Below, piece after piece: positions 8,602 to 17,751 of a stretch of 64,000 bases of DNA. Under the pieces are notes generated by a model. It was not told the origin of the DNA, did no database searches, and saw nothing but the letters and a program-made list of their open reading frames with translations. Both the position numbers and the translations under genes were made by a program. This stretch comes from DAMCAP01 sp032059445. Lineage in GTDB: Bacteria > Bacillota > Clostridia > Oscillospirales > Ruminococcaceae. Positions within the stretch are counted from its first letter, which is position 1, and each line of letters begins with the position of its first letter. Location: assembly GCA_032059445.1 (NCBI GenBank), contig DAMCAP010000004.1:77876-141875 (forward strand), given 5' to 3'.

Positions 8602-9789
8602 TTAAGCAGGAGCAGAGCGGTTGCCTATGATGACATAGTCTGAGAGTGTGATGCTTGGGGGGAACCCCAGCTTTAGTAGCGCTTCGTAGAGCTGGGGGTT
8701 TTGCTTGATATTGCCGATTTTTAAGTATTTTACAGGGAGGAAGAGGTATCCAAAATCACCGCTATAGGAGTTTTTTAGGCGTCCGACACCTTTCATCTCA
8801 GGATACCTATGCTGCACATTGGTGAGATATTGGTTTATGACCAGTATTTTATCCTTGAGGGGCGGGTAGTTTTCCGATAAATCCCCTACAAAGGTCAGCA
8901 TCATTTTTTCGGTGCGAGGGTACCTGACCATATTTTTTTGCAGGTGCCAGCCCCCATACTGACCATAAAACTTCTGCCCGGGCAGCTCTTCGTAGCAGTT
9001 TTTTAAATTGTCAGCAATTGTCTGCTCTCTCTGGGGGCGGTCATATGCATTGCTTGCAAGGTTACGGATAGAAATTATAAAAGCCAGATAATCCTCTCCG
9101 AAGTATGCGCGGTAATCTTCTTGATGCAGGCTGATATCATTTGTTAGCTCCTGCCCAAGCTTTGTATAATAATCCTTACTTGTCTTCATGCTATTAGATA
9201 GCTCACTGCGTAAAAGATTGACCTGATGAGCGATATTGGGGGGGATCGGTGCTGAATCATCGGGCAGCAGGGATTTAATAAATTGCAGCTTGGTTTCTTC
9301 ATGATACTCAATATCAATCCCGATGACCCGCAGGCTTTCTCCCTCTGGAAGAGATTTGTTTAATTCATCATAGAAGTCAAGCAAATTGAGGTATGCTATT
9401 TTTGATTCCTCAGGTAGGTACTTTAAACGCTCACTCTGGGTTAGTAGTTGCTGTCGATTACCAGTTTCAAGATAGTTGGTGATATAGGCACCCTCGCTGT
9501 AGCTGATCTCCAGTAGGATGTTTCGCACCTGATGGTTTTTGACGAAATACTCTGCCAGATATTTCTGCTGATCGTAAGGCATCTGGGTGTAGTGAGCATC
9601 CTCACTGAGATAGATGTCATAGCCCGCGGTCCAGTCAGTGAAATCTTGATCGGGGTTTTTAAGAAACTGCTCTAAATCCTCGGATTCATTTAAAACCGTG
9701 TGCATAGCCGATAAATCTGAGCGGTTGGAGTATAGAATCACAGTGCCTAAAACCAGTAGGAACAAGAAAGAGATGCGTAATTTCTTCAA
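8602..9789 (-). CDS. Exported protein resembling the erythromycin-esterase/ChaN (Tiki-like) superfamily
   Basis: 395 residues from a TTG start at 9789, chosen because AGGAGG sits seven bases before it; an upstream in-frame ATG at 9822 has no such site. An N-terminal hydrophobic segment (about residues 4-22) anchors or exports the protein. Features recalling EreA/ChaN-type folds: YDIYLSEDAHYTQM, then ILLEISYSEGAYITNYLETG, RVIGIDIEY, and late R-x-x-x-I-A-D-N-L followed by YGQYGGWHLQK, where Glu and His residues recur in the order seen in that superfamily. The match is by eye and remote. It forms a minus-strand pair with the CPBP protease gene 33 bp upstream. Confidence 0.55.
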   Translation of the reverse strand: MKKLRISFLFLLVLGTVILYSNRSDLSAMHTVLNESEDLEQFLKNPDQDFTDWTAGYDIYLSEDAHYTQMPYDQQKYLAEYFVKNHQVRNILLEISYSEGAYITNYLETGNRQQLLTQSERLKYLPEESKIAYLNLLDFYDELNKSLPEGESLRVIGIDIEYHEETKLQFIKSLLPDDSAPIPPNIAHQVNLLRSELSNSMKTSKDYYTKLGQELTNDISLHQEDYRAYFGEDYLAFIISIRNLASNAYDRPQREQTIADNLKNCYEELPGQKFYGQYGGWHLQKNMVRYPRTEKMMLTFVGDLSENYPPLKDKILVINQYLTNVQHRYPEMKGVGRLKNSYSGDFGYLFLPVKYLKIGNIKQNPQLYEALLKLGFPPSITLSDYVIIGNRSAPA

Positions 9790-9822
9790 TGTGACTCCTC
9801 CTACCGATGGATTAGTAGACAT

Positions 9823-10665
9823 CTAGGCTCTCTGATTCGCCTTGCGCTTCTTAATATATAGAGCTGCTAGTACAAAGGCTGTTGCCAGAAGCAAGATGCA
9901 TATCTGCCCCAGATGGAGTTTTAAGCGTTGCTGATCAGTTACCAGACTAGGGTCTATTAGATAGGTGAAAAATGCGCTTCGAATCTCTGCATCGATTTTT
10001 ACAATAAATGCGTGCCCGACCAAGACATTCCATACACTATGAAGTAAAACACAGCCCCATACATGCCCGTCATGCAAGCGCAAAAAAGCAAGCAATAGAC
10101 TGATCGTGAAATAGCCTATAAAGCTTATGAAATATTGCTGAGGGCTCTGATTCCCACGCAGATGAGGTAGTGTAAAAACCAGTGATGTCAGTAATACAGC
10201 AGCCGTCTTGCCCCAGTAGTTCTGGTACATCTTAAAAAGGAAGCCTCGAAAAAACAGCTCCTCAACTACAGGGCTTTTGATGCCGTTATAGACCGCATAG
10301 GATAAAATCGTAAGCATTTCAGCTCTCGATAAGCCCGACCAGACCAAGCGCCCCGGGAAGGATAGGATCAAGCCAGCATATGCTGCAAGAATCAAGATAA
10401 TCAAGCCAATGTCGGTTAAACCAAGCTTAGGGCGGATGATACCGCACTCTTGAGGGCTAAGCTGAAAGGAACGTAGGAAGTACCTAAGCCCAAAGAGGGC
10501 GATCGCCATATGCACGATCCCTTGTATTGCTCCCGGCTCTCTTTGAAAGGCGCTGGCTATGCCCTGTGCTATATAAAACAGCACAAATACCCCCAGTGTC
10601 CGCCAGATAGCGGTACTGATCTGTTCTTGACTCTGGTCGCTAAGCTTAATGACAGGTAGTTTCAT
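9823..10665 (-). CDS. CPBP-family intramembrane metalloprotease (Abi-like)
   Basis: 280 residues from the ATG at 10665, preferred because AAGGAGT lies seven bases before it; another in-frame ATG at 10695 lacks a site. It is a multi-spanning membrane protein with the CPBP motifs: EELFFRGFLF (EExxxR), FTLPHL (FxxxH) and a late LHSVWN histidine. Members cleave substrates within the membrane, process peptides, or give bacteriocin immunity. The gene lies directly upstream of the EreA/ChaN-like gene in one transcription unit, so the two may act on the same envelope process. Confidence 0.88.
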   Translation of the reverse strand: MKLPVIKLSDQSQEQISTAIWRTLGVFVLFYIAQGIASAFQREPGAIQGIVHMAIALFGLRYFLRSFQLSPQECGIIRPKLGLTDIGLIILILAAYAGLILSFPGRLVWSGLSRAEMLTILSYAVYNGIKSPVVEELFFRGFLFKMYQNYWGKTAAVLLTSLVFTLPHLRGNQSPQQYFISFIGYFTISLLLAFLRLHDGHVWGCVLLHSVWNVLVGHAFIVKIDAEIRSAFFTYLIDPSLVTDQQRLKLHLGQICILLLATAFVLAALYIKKRKANQRA

Positions 10666-11078
10666 GATACACTCCTTAACTTTTAATATTACCAAAGAGC
10701 AGTACTATGCCGTAAATCAGCAATTAAAGAGGCATAGGAGCTCTATAAGTGATCGAGTAATTGGCAGGGCATCTTACACTTTGTACAAATCACAGATGAG
10801 AAATACGTTATGCCAAGTGATGTAGATCAAGGATGGCGCTGGCGATTAATTTTGTTAAAATTTTACTATATGATAGCACAGTATGATAAAAATGTCAATT
10901 TAATACCAATAATGGAAAATTAAACAGTATTAGGCTACCAGATATACAGCAGATCGATCTTAGCTTGTGTTTTTGATTAAACTATTCGACTTTACACAAA
11001 AATTACAATAGCCTGCTGTTTGTTTATACACAGCGCCTTTATGATAAGCATGTAAACAAAATATATGGAGGAAATTTC
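10666..11078 (+). promoter_or_regulatory. Intergenic region with a probable Pho box and pstS promoter
   Basis: 413 bases without a gene. Near the pstS end, TTTACA (10991-10996) and ATTACA (11002-11007) are direct repeats with an 11-bp period, as in Gram-positive PhoP/PhoB boxes; a weaker TTATAC follows two periods on at 11024. TATGAT (11040-11045) is a plausible -10 element lacking a good -35, as expected for an activated promoter. The upstream part is AT-rich and shows nothing else I can name. Confidence 0.5.
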
Positions 11079-11951
11079 ATGAAAAGAATCATCAGCATTT
11101 TGTTATCTTTATCTCTGGCAGTCGCTTTATTTGGCGCTTGCAGCAGCAAGCAGGAGGGCGGTTTTGACGCAAGCAAAAATGTAGCTGTTGTTTCTCGTGA
11201 GGGAGGCTCCGGTACAAGAGGCGCTTTTATCGAGCTCTTTGGAATTGAGCAGAAGGGTGCTGACGGCACCAAGAAGGACATGACCACTGTAGAAGCTGTT
11301 ATCGCAAAGGCAACCGACGTCATGATGACCAACATCGTATCTGATCAGTATTCTATCGGATATATCTCCCTTGGGTCTTTAAATGATACCGTAAAGGCAG
11401 TAAAAATTGAGGGCGTAGAGGCTTCTGCCGACAATGTAAAGAACGGTAAGTACCCGATCTCTCGCCCCTTTAATATTGCCACCAAGGGCGAAGCAAGCGG
11501 GCTGGCTAAGGACTTTATCGATTACATCCTCTCAGCAGAGGGTCAGGCAGTGGTTGCCAAGAGCTATATTTCAGTCAATGACGCAGCCCCCGCTTATGCA
11601 GGCAGCAAGCCATCTGGCAAAATCGTGGTAGCGGGCTCTTCTTCGGTAACACCGATCATGGAAAAGCTCAAGGAAGCGTACCTTGCTGTCAACCCCAACG
11701 CACAGATCGAAATCCAGCAGAGTGACTCCTCAGCAGGCATGACCGCAGCAATCAACGGCACCTGTGACATCGGTATGGCTAGCCGTGAGCTCAAAGACAG
11801 CGAAAAATCCGCTCTAACCTCTATGCAGATCGCCCTTGATGGTATAGCGGTTATCGTCAACAAGGCGAATCCTACCTCTAGCCTGAGTAAGGAGCAAGTC
11901 AAGAAGATCTACACTAGCGATATCCTCAATTGGAGTGAAGCAGTAAAATGA
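11079..11951 (+). CDS. pstS: Phosphate ABC transporter substrate-binding lipoprotein PstS (circularly permuted)
   Basis: 290 residues with a lipoprotein signal (LAVALFGAC, Cys about 21). Phosphate-loop signatures are present but in swapped order: VVSREGGSGTRGAF, normally in the C-terminal half of PstS, is at about residues 36-49, while VAGSSSVTPIMEKL and SSAGMTAAINGTCDIGMASREL, normally N-terminal, lie at about 187-240, and the protein ends at the NWSEAVK element. This is a circular permutation of the usual fold; related permuted PstS proteins occur in other Clostridia. It binds inorganic phosphate outside the cell for PstCAB. The stop overlaps the pstC start (ATGA). Confidence 0.9.
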   Translation: MKRIISILLSLSLAVALFGACSSKQEGGFDASKNVAVVSREGGSGTRGAFIELFGIEQKGADGTKKDMTTVEAVIAKATDVMMTNIVSDQYSIGYISLGSLNDTVKAVKIEGVEASADNVKNGKYPISRPFNIATKGEASGLAKDFIDYILSAEGQAVVAKSYISVNDAAPAYAGSKPSGKIVVAGSSSVTPIMEKLKEAYLAVNPNAQIEIQQSDSSAGMTAAINGTCDIGMASRELKDSEKSALTSMQIALDGIAVIVNKANPTSSLSKEQVKKIYTSDILNWSEAVK

Positions 11952-12779
11952 TTAAAAATAAAGAAAAGATCATGAGCGCCGTGTTTTTTGCATCGGCGCT
12001 CACCTCCATCCTTGCAGTAGCACTGATCTGTTTGTTTTTGTTGGCAAACGGTCTGCCTGCCATGGGCAAAATCGGAGTTTTTCAGTTTTTATTGGGTAAG
12101 GAGTGGGCGCCGGTCGATACGCCCCCTGTCTTTGGCATCTTCCCAATGATTCTCGGCAGTATCTATGTNNNNNNNNNNTTTGCTGGGAGTACCGGTGGGG
12201 ATCCTTACCGCAGTGTTTCTTGCTAAGGTCTGCCCCCCAAAGCTCTATAAAATGATACGCCCGGGAGTGGAGCTGCTAGCGGGTATCCCCTCAGTGGTTT
12301 ATGGTTTTTTTGGTATGGCAGCCATCGTGCCTTGGCTTGGCAATAGCATACTCTCAGCCTGTGTGCTGCTTGGGATTATGATCCTGCCGACTATCGTGGG
12401 CATCGCCGAGAGTGCTCTGCGCGCTGTGCCCGAGAGCTACTACGAGGGTGCTCTTGCGCTGGGAGCAGGGCATTATCGCAGTGTATTTCAGGTGGTGCTC
12501 CCCGCTGCAAAGTCTGGTATTTTTGCATCGGTGGTGCTAGGCATCGGCCGAGCCATCGGAGAAACCATGGCGGTCATCATGGTGGCAGGAAACCAGGCAA
12601 GGATGCCTGTGTCGCTCTTTAGGGGCATCCGTACCTTGACTGCCAATATCGTCATCGAGATGGGCTATGCTGCTGAGCTGCACCGTGAAGCGCTGATTGC
12701 CACGGGAGTGGTGCTGTTTGTGTTTATCCTCATCATTAATCTTAGCTTTGCGGCGCTCAAAAGGAGGGATCAACAATGA
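11948..12779 (+). CDS. pstC: Phosphate ABC transporter permease PstC, interrupted by an assembly gap
   Basis: Reads as one permease across the 10-N gap at 12169-12178. Before it: start, first membrane helix and FLLGKEWAPVDTPPVFGIFPMI. After it, in another frame: LLGVPVGILTAVFLAK and the ABC permease loop ESYYEGALALGAGHYR. The frame change coincides with the gap, whose length is a placeholder, so it is most likely an assembly artefact and the gene intact. PstC and PstA form the membrane channel for phosphate. The start overlaps the pstS stop, and the stop overlaps the pstA start, both as ATGA. Confidence 0.9.
12169..12178. other. Assembly gap (10 N) inside pstC
   Basis: Ten N bases. The reading frame of pstC changes by the gap, so the true number of missing bases is not ten. 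Confidence 0.95.
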
Positions 12780-13594
12780 GAAAACACTCCGAGAAATTTC
12801 TGGCGGCAATTACCTGGTCGTCGGCGATCCTGACTGTCAGCACCCTTGCCTTCTTGGTGATTTTCATTGTAATTAAGGGCCTACCCTATTTAAAGCCCTC
12901 TTTGTTTTCATGGAATTACAATAGCGAGAATGTATCTATGCTGCCAGCCATGGTTGCTACAATACAGATGACTGTATTTTCTCTGATTATCGCTGTGCCT
13001 CTAGGGGTTTTTGCCGCAATTTATCTGGTGGAGTATGCCAAGCGGGGTAATCGGGCGGTCAAGCTGGTACGAATTACTACCGAAACCCTTTCGGGTATTC
13101 CGTCTATTATCTATGGTTTGTTTGGGCTATTGTTTTTTGTTACTTATCTGGGCTGGGGGTTTTCGATGCTGGCAGGCTCCTTTACGCTGGCGATTATGAT
13201 CCTGCCTTTGATTATGCGCTCTGCTGAGGAGGCTCTGAAATCTGTACCCGACAGCTATCGAGAGGGAGCTTATGGTCTGGGAGCAGGCAAGCTGCGTACA
13301 GTATTTCAGATCGTCATGCCGGCTGCTATGCCGGGTATTATGGCGGGGATTATTTTATCCGTAGGTCGTATCGTGGGCGAAACTGCTGCCTTGATTTATA
13401 CTGCGGGTACCGTTGCACAAGTCCCCCTTAGCCCGATGCAGTCAGCTCGTACCCTCTCGGTGCATATGTACTCTCTATCTAGTGAGGGGCTACACACCAA
13501 CGAAGCCTACGCCACAGCAGTTGTGCTGCTGGTAGTGGTAATCCTAATTAACAGAGCGTCTGCCATAATTGCAAGGCGCATCGGAGGCAAATAA
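12776..13594 (+). CDS. pstA: Phosphate ABC transporter permease PstA
   Basis: 272 residues with six membrane helices. The ABC permease (EAA) loop is clear: DSYREGAYGLGAGKLRTVFQ at about residue 158. Pairs with PstC to form the phosphate channel. Overlaps pstC by ATGA at the start and pstB by one base at the end, so it is translationally coupled within the pst operon. Confidence 0.95.
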   Translation: MRKHSEKFLAAITWSSAILTVSTLAFLVIFIVIKGLPYLKPSLFSWNYNSENVSMLPAMVATIQMTVFSLIIAVPLGVFAAIYLVEYAKRGNRAVKLVRITTETLSGIPSIIYGLFGLLFFVTYLGWGFSMLAGSFTLAIMILPLIMRSAEEALKSVPDSYREGAYGLGAGKLRTVFQIVMPAAMPGIMAGIILSVGRIVGETAALIYTAGTVAQVPLSPMQSARTLSVHMYSLSSEGLHTNEAYATAVVLLVVVILINRASAIIARRIGGK

Positions 13595-14343
13595 TGAATT
13601 GCTTTGAAATAAAAGACTTAAATCTATACTATGGGGACTATCAAGCCCTAAAAAATATCAACATGGAGATCGAGCAGGGGAAGATCACCGCCTTTATCGG
13701 GCCCTCGGGCTGTGGCAAATCAACCTTGATCAAATCCTTAAACCGTATGAATGATCTGGTAGAGGGCTGTAAAATCACCGGTGAAGTCAAGCTGTTTGGG
13801 GAGGATATCTACAAGAACATCGATATCAACCAACTGCGCAAGCGGGTGGGTATGGTGTTTCAGAAGCCCAATCCTTTCCCCATGAGCATCTATGACAACA
13901 TTGCATTTGGCCCTCGTACCCACGGTATACGCGCAAAATTTGAGCTGGATCGTATCGTGGAGGAATCTCTGCGCAATGCATCTATCTGGAATGAACTAAA
14001 GGATCGGCTTCATAAGCCAGCATTGGGATTATCGGGTGGGCAGCAGCAGAGGCTGTGTATTGCCAGAGCACTCGCGGTCAACCCTGAGGTGCTGCTGCTT
14101 GACGAGCCTACCAGTGCGCTTGATCCAATTTCTACCGGGAAGATTGAAGAGCTACTGCTGACTTTGAGGGAAAAATATAGTATAATTATTGTAACGCATA
14201 ACATGCAGCAGGCCACTCGTATCAGTGACAGCACAGCATTCTTCCTGATGGGGGAGATGGTGGAATATTGCGGCACAGAGACGATGTTTTCTATGCCTAG
14301 GGATCAGCGTACAGAAGACTATATCACAGGGAGGTTTGGATAA
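13594..14343 (+). CDS. pstB: Phosphate ABC transporter ATP-binding protein PstB
   Basis: 249 residues, standard for PstB. Walker A GPSGCGKST (about residues 34-42), Q-loop MVFQKPNPFPMS, signature LSGGQQQRL, Walker B VLLLDEPTSALD and switch VTHNMQQA are all intact. It powers phosphate import at the cytoplasmic face. The last codon overlaps the phoU start (TAATG). Confidence 0.97.
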   Translation: MNCFEIKDLNLYYGDYQALKNINMEIEQGKITAFIGPSGCGKSTLIKSLNRMNDLVEGCKITGEVKLFGEDIYKNIDINQLRKRVGMVFQKPNPFPMSIYDNIAFGPRTHGIRAKFELDRIVEESLRNASIWNELKDRLHKPALGLSGGQQQRLCIARALAVNPEVLLLDEPTSALDPISTGKIEELLLTLREKYSIIIVTHNMQQATRISDSTAFFLMGEMVEYCGTETMFSMPRDQRTEDYITGRFG

Positions 14344-14999
14344 TGCGCAGTCGCTTTGACGAATTACTCACACAGCTCAACAACAGCTTAATCGAAATGG
14401 GGGCTCTGATTGAGCGCGCCATTGCTAGGGCGACCAAAGCGCTCCTAGAGCAGGATGCCGAGAGTGCAAAGCAGATCATGACAGGAGATCATATCATCGA
14501 TCAAAAGGAAAAGGAAATCGAGGGCTTGTGCTTAAAGCTACTATTGCATCAGCAGCCGGTAGCTCGTGACCTGCGGCAGATCTCTACTGCACTTAAGATG
14601 ATCACTGATATGGAGCGTATCGGCGATCAGGCAGCTGATATTTCGGAGATCTGCGTGTATCTCTCTAAGCAGCAGTATATCAAGAAGCTCGAGCACATCC
14701 CACAGATGGCAAGAGCCACCGTCAAGATGGTGACCGATGCTATCGATGCCTATGTACACAAGGATCTTGCCCTTGCCGAGTCGGTAATTGCGCAGGATGA
14801 TCTGGTAGATGAGCTGTATGTAACGGTAAAAAAAGACTTAATCGCCCTAGTGCATGAGGATGTAAAATATGGTGAGCAGGCTTTTGACCTCATGCAGATC
14901 GCCAAGTATTACGAGCGTATCGGGGATCATGCCACAAATATTGCAGAATGGGTTATTTTTTCGATCACAGGTAAGCATAAAGATCAACAGGTACTATAA
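14343..14999 (+). CDS. phoU: Phosphate signalling regulator PhoU
   Basis: 218 residues, all helical, with the two PhoU repeats: the metal-binding E/D motif DMERIGDQAADISE in the first half and YYERIGDHATNIAEW in the second. PhoU links the Pst transporter to the PhoR kinase and damps the Pho response when phosphate is plentiful. It overlaps pstB by one base and is followed, 42 bp on, by the phoB/phoR genes. Confidence 0.95.
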   Translation: MRSRFDELLTQLNNSLIEMGALIERAIARATKALLEQDAESAKQIMTGDHIIDQKEKEIEGLCLKLLLHQQPVARDLRQISTALKMITDMERIGDQAADISEICVYLSKQQYIKKLEHIPQMARATVKMVTDAIDAYVHKDLALAESVIAQDDLVDELYVTVKKDLIALVHEDVKYGEQAFDLMQIAKYYERIGDHATNIAEWVIFSITGKHKDQQVL

Positions 15000-15041
15000 T
15001 AAGGATGCTAAAAAGCATCCCGACATAAATGGGGTGATGGC

Positions 15042-15719
15042 TTGCAAAAAATCATGATTGTTGAGGATGAGGACGCTATCCGTGAGATGCTCTCCTATGC
15101 TTTGAGTGTGGCGGGGTATGATGTAGAGGGCTTTGCCTGTGGCGAGGCCTTTTGGTCTTCCCTGCAAAAAGCGTCACCGGCATTGATTTTGCTAGATATC
15201 ATGCTGCCGGGGGAGGATGGGCTGTCGATCCTCAAGAAGCTACGGCAGGCAGATAAAAGTGCAAAAATCCCCGTAATCATGCTGACTGCCAAAGGTGCCG
15301 AATATGACCGAATAAAAGGCCTTGATCTGGGGGCAGATGACTATATTACCAAGCCGTTTTCGGTGATGGAGGTAATTTCTCGCATCAAGGCGGTGCTGCG
15401 CCGCTGTGGGGAGGAGCCGCAAAAATCCTCTGTGATCCAAAACGGTGACGTGGTGCTCCATATCGATAAACGTGCGGTCTATGCTGGCGGCGACGAACTA
15501 TACTTAACCTATAAGGAGTTTGAGCTGCTGCACTACATGATGGTCAATGCAGGGCTTGTACTCTCACGAGATAAACTACTCGAGCAGGTGTGGGGCTTTG
15601 ATTACAATGGAGAAAGCCGCACGGTGGACATGCATGTAAAGGCACTGCGCCAAAAGCTAGGAGAGAGCGGAAATATCATTAAGACGGTACGAAATGTAGG
15701 CTACAAGATCGGAGGCTAG
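15042..15719 (+). CDS. phoB: Phosphate-regulon response regulator (PhoB/PhoP, OmpR family)
   Basis: 225 residues from a TTG start after GGGGTGATGG. Receiver domain with acidic pocket VEDEDA, phospho-acceptor Asp in LLDIMLPGEDG (about residue 52), and Lys in ITKPFSVMEV; the C-terminal winged helix ends in ESRTVDMHVKALRQKLGE, typical of OmpR/PhoB. It should bind the Pho box upstream of pstS. The paired kinase starts four bases after its stop. Confidence 0.93.
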   Translation: MQKIMIVEDEDAIREMLSYALSVAGYDVEGFACGEAFWSSLQKASPALILLDIMLPGEDGLSILKKLRQADKSAKIPVIMLTAKGAEYDRIKGLDLGADDYITKPFSVMEVISRIKAVLRRCGEEPQKSSVIQNGDVVLHIDKRAVYAGGDELYLTYKEFELLHYMMVNAGLVLSRDKLLEQVWGFDYNGESRTVDMHVKALRQKLGESGNIIKTVRNVGYKIGG

Positions 15720-15722
15720 GGT

Positions 15723-17378
15723 ATGAAGAAGCGGATATTTATCAGTATGCTGTCTTTGACTATGCTTAGTCTTCTTGCTATGTCTGCCGTGCTATGTCTG
15801 GTGTTTTATTATCAGCTTTCGGGGATTATTCATACCGAGCTGCGCGATCTCGCCACTGCCTTTAGAGGTAGCAATCACAAGGTTGCTATGGAGGCCTTTG
15901 CCCCTACTGGGGGTAGCCATACCCGTATCACCATCATTGCGCCAGATGGTGAGGTGGTGTTTGACAATACCGCCTTGCTTGCTGAGCTACCCAATCATGG
16001 TGATAGGCAGGAGGTACTGGCAGCTAAGCAGGAGGGGATCGGTGAGGGTAAGCGTTTTTCGGCTACTCTTGATCGAGAGACCTATTACTATGCAGTTAAA
16101 ATGACCGACGGCTACATCCTGCGAGCAGCCAAGACAACTGACAGTGTCTTTGGGATGTTTGCCGGAGTGCTGCCCGCCGCAATCTGTGTGCTGGTGGTGG
16201 TGCTGGTTGCAGCTTATCTGATAGCAGGCAATTTGACTAGGCGCATCTTGGCTCCTATCAATAGCGTAGACCTTGAAGCGGGGGTAATCGCCCCTTACGA
16301 TGAGCTCACACCTTTTGCCAAGATGATCACCCAGCAGCGTGACAAATTGGCAAGAAATATGTCGGATCTAAAGGCACGCACCGACACCATCGAAGCGATC
16401 CTCGGCAACATGAGCGAGGGGATTATATTGGTTGATGGTTGCGGAGCGGTTTTGACCGTAAATAAAAGTGCGGTTGCTTTTTTTGATCTGCCCTATCCTG
16501 CGGGGGGGAAGAATATACTGGAGCTGTTTCGAGATGTTGATGTATTGGAGCACCTTCGGACCGCGCTGGATGGCAGTCGCAGTGAAATGAGCCTGACCCG
16601 ACACGAAAAAACCTATCGCATCCACTTTAGCCCTGTTGCAGATGGTGGAGCAATTATCTTATTTATGGATATTACCGAGCGGATGAAGGCAGAAGCCCTG
16701 CGCAGGGAATTTTCCGCCAATGTATCACACGAGCTAAAAACCCCTCTCACCACGATCTATGGGCATGCAGAAATGCTCTCAAGCGGGATGGTCAAAGAAG
16801 AGGATCGCTACCGCTTTTATGATCGTATGAAAGATGAAGCAGCCCGCTTGATCGCTTTGATTGAAGATATTTTGCTGATATCACGCCTGGATGAAGGCGA
16901 TGGGCAGGAGCTCTTTGAAGAGGTGGAGCTGTCGGACATCCTCACCCAGACGGCGGAAGCCTTAAGCGCAAAAGCCGCCGAAAGCAATGTAAGCCTGGAG
17001 ATATCTGCCCAAAGGGCAGCGCTCTATGCCAACCGCTCCCAGATGCACGAGCTCTTTTATAATCTGATTGACAACGCCATTAAATATACCCAAAGGGGCG
17101 GTAAGGTCAGCGCCAAGCTGCTTGTTACTGCTGATGAGGTAAAGATTGTTGTGACCGACAATGGCATCGGCATCCCCACACAGGCGCAGGGTCGTGTGTT
17201 TGAGCGGTTTTACCGGGTGGAGCAGTCACGCTCCAAAAAAAGTGGAGGTACTGGGCTGGGGTTAGCCATTGTCAAGCATATCGTGCTGGTACATGGCGGT
17301 ACGATCTCCCTAAAAAGTGAGGTCGGCAAAGGCACGGAGATGACCGTCTGCTTTAAGCGGCAGACTGCTCACGTATAA
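15723..17378 (+). CDS. phoR: Phosphate-regulon sensor histidine kinase PhoR
   Basis: 551 residues. Membrane helix at about 8-28, external sensor region, second helix at about 140-165, PAS-like domain (about 220-315), then HisKA with FSANVSHELKTPLTTIYGH and HATPase motifs LIDNAIKYT, DNGIGIP and GGTGLGLAIVKH. All kinase boxes are intact. Placed directly after phoB and the pst-phoU genes, so its role in sensing phosphate status through PhoU is well supported by context. GGAGG lies at the phoB stop. Confidence 0.93.
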   Translation: MKKRIFISMLSLTMLSLLAMSAVLCLVFYYQLSGIIHTELRDLATAFRGSNHKVAMEAFAPTGGSHTRITIIAPDGEVVFDNTALLAELPNHGDRQEVLAAKQEGIGEGKRFSATLDRETYYYAVKMTDGYILRAAKTTDSVFGMFAGVLPAAICVLVVVLVAAYLIAGNLTRRILAPINSVDLEAGVIAPYDELTPFAKMITQQRDKLARNMSDLKARTDTIEAILGNMSEGIILVDGCGAVLTVNKSAVAFFDLPYPAGGKNILELFRDVDVLEHLRTALDGSRSEMSLTRHEKTYRIHFSPVADGGAIILFMDITERMKAEALRREFSANVSHELKTPLTTIYGHAEMLSSGMVKEEDRYRFYDRMKDEAARLIALIEDILLISRLDEGDGQELFEEVELSDILTQTAEALSAKAAESNVSLEISAQRAALYANRSQMHELFYNLIDNAIKYTQRGGKVSAKLLVTADEVKIVVTDNGIGIPTQAQGRVFERFYRVEQSRSKKSGGTGLGLAIVKHIVLVHGGTISLKSEVGKGTEMTVCFKRQTAHV

Positions 17379-17429
17379 TTTACCAGATAATTGCATCTAG
17401 CGATCTCTCTATAATTTACATTAGAATGG

Positions 17430-17471
17430 AAATCGGGTATAATAAACGAAAGCGTTTATTATACCCGATTT
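17430..17471 (+). terminator. Terminator of the pst-pho operon
   Basis: A 19-bp perfect stem (17430-17448 with 17453-17471, core ATCGGGTATAATAAACG) with an AAAG loop, followed by T-rich sequence. It lies 52 bases after phoR. Confidence 0.85.
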
Positions 17472-17492
17472 TTGGTAAGGGTCTGTGGACAA

Positions 17493-17542
17493 AAGAAGCG
17501 ACCGTATCCCCATGACGAGGCAGTTCCTTGTGTTACCGACAC
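17493..17542. repeat. Unexplained repeat, copy 1
   Basis: About 50 bases resembling 17673-17724, with shared cores TATCC-CATG, AGGCA-TT and CTTGTGTTAC-GACAC. By eye about eight substitutions and one 2-base indel separate the copies. No gene overlaps it. Confidence 0.6.
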
Positions 17543-17672
17543 TTTTTAAGGACACTTACTTTGGACGTTTGTCACCAGCGTAGCGCAGTGCAATGGGGCA
17601 AGCGGTGTATGTGGGGTTAAGGCCTTGCCCTTATAGAGAGCCTGCGGCACATTTTTAAGTACCTGCGGGCAT
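17543..17672. other. Spacer between the two repeats; no gene seen
   Basis: Non-coding in all frames at useful length. It contains a local pairing GGGGCAAG (17595-17602) / CTTGCCC (17624-17630), which could form a hairpin. Nothing else is recognisable. Confidence 0.4.
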
Positions 17673-17724
17673 AAAAAGCAACCCTATCCTCATGCCGTTA
17701 GGCATTTGCTTGTGTTACAGACAC
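17673..17724. repeat. Unexplained repeat, copy 2
   Basis: Second copy of the ~50-base repeat at 17493-17542, 180 bp downstream in the same orientation and ending 27 bases before mutY. Confidence 0.6.
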
Positions 17725-17751
17725 CTCTATGAATTATAAAGGAATTTACTT

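Noticed and set aside
12165..12226. Frameshifted pstC as a pseudogene
   Set aside because: The frame change falls exactly at a 10-N scaffold gap, so the true length is unknown and both flanks are well conserved.
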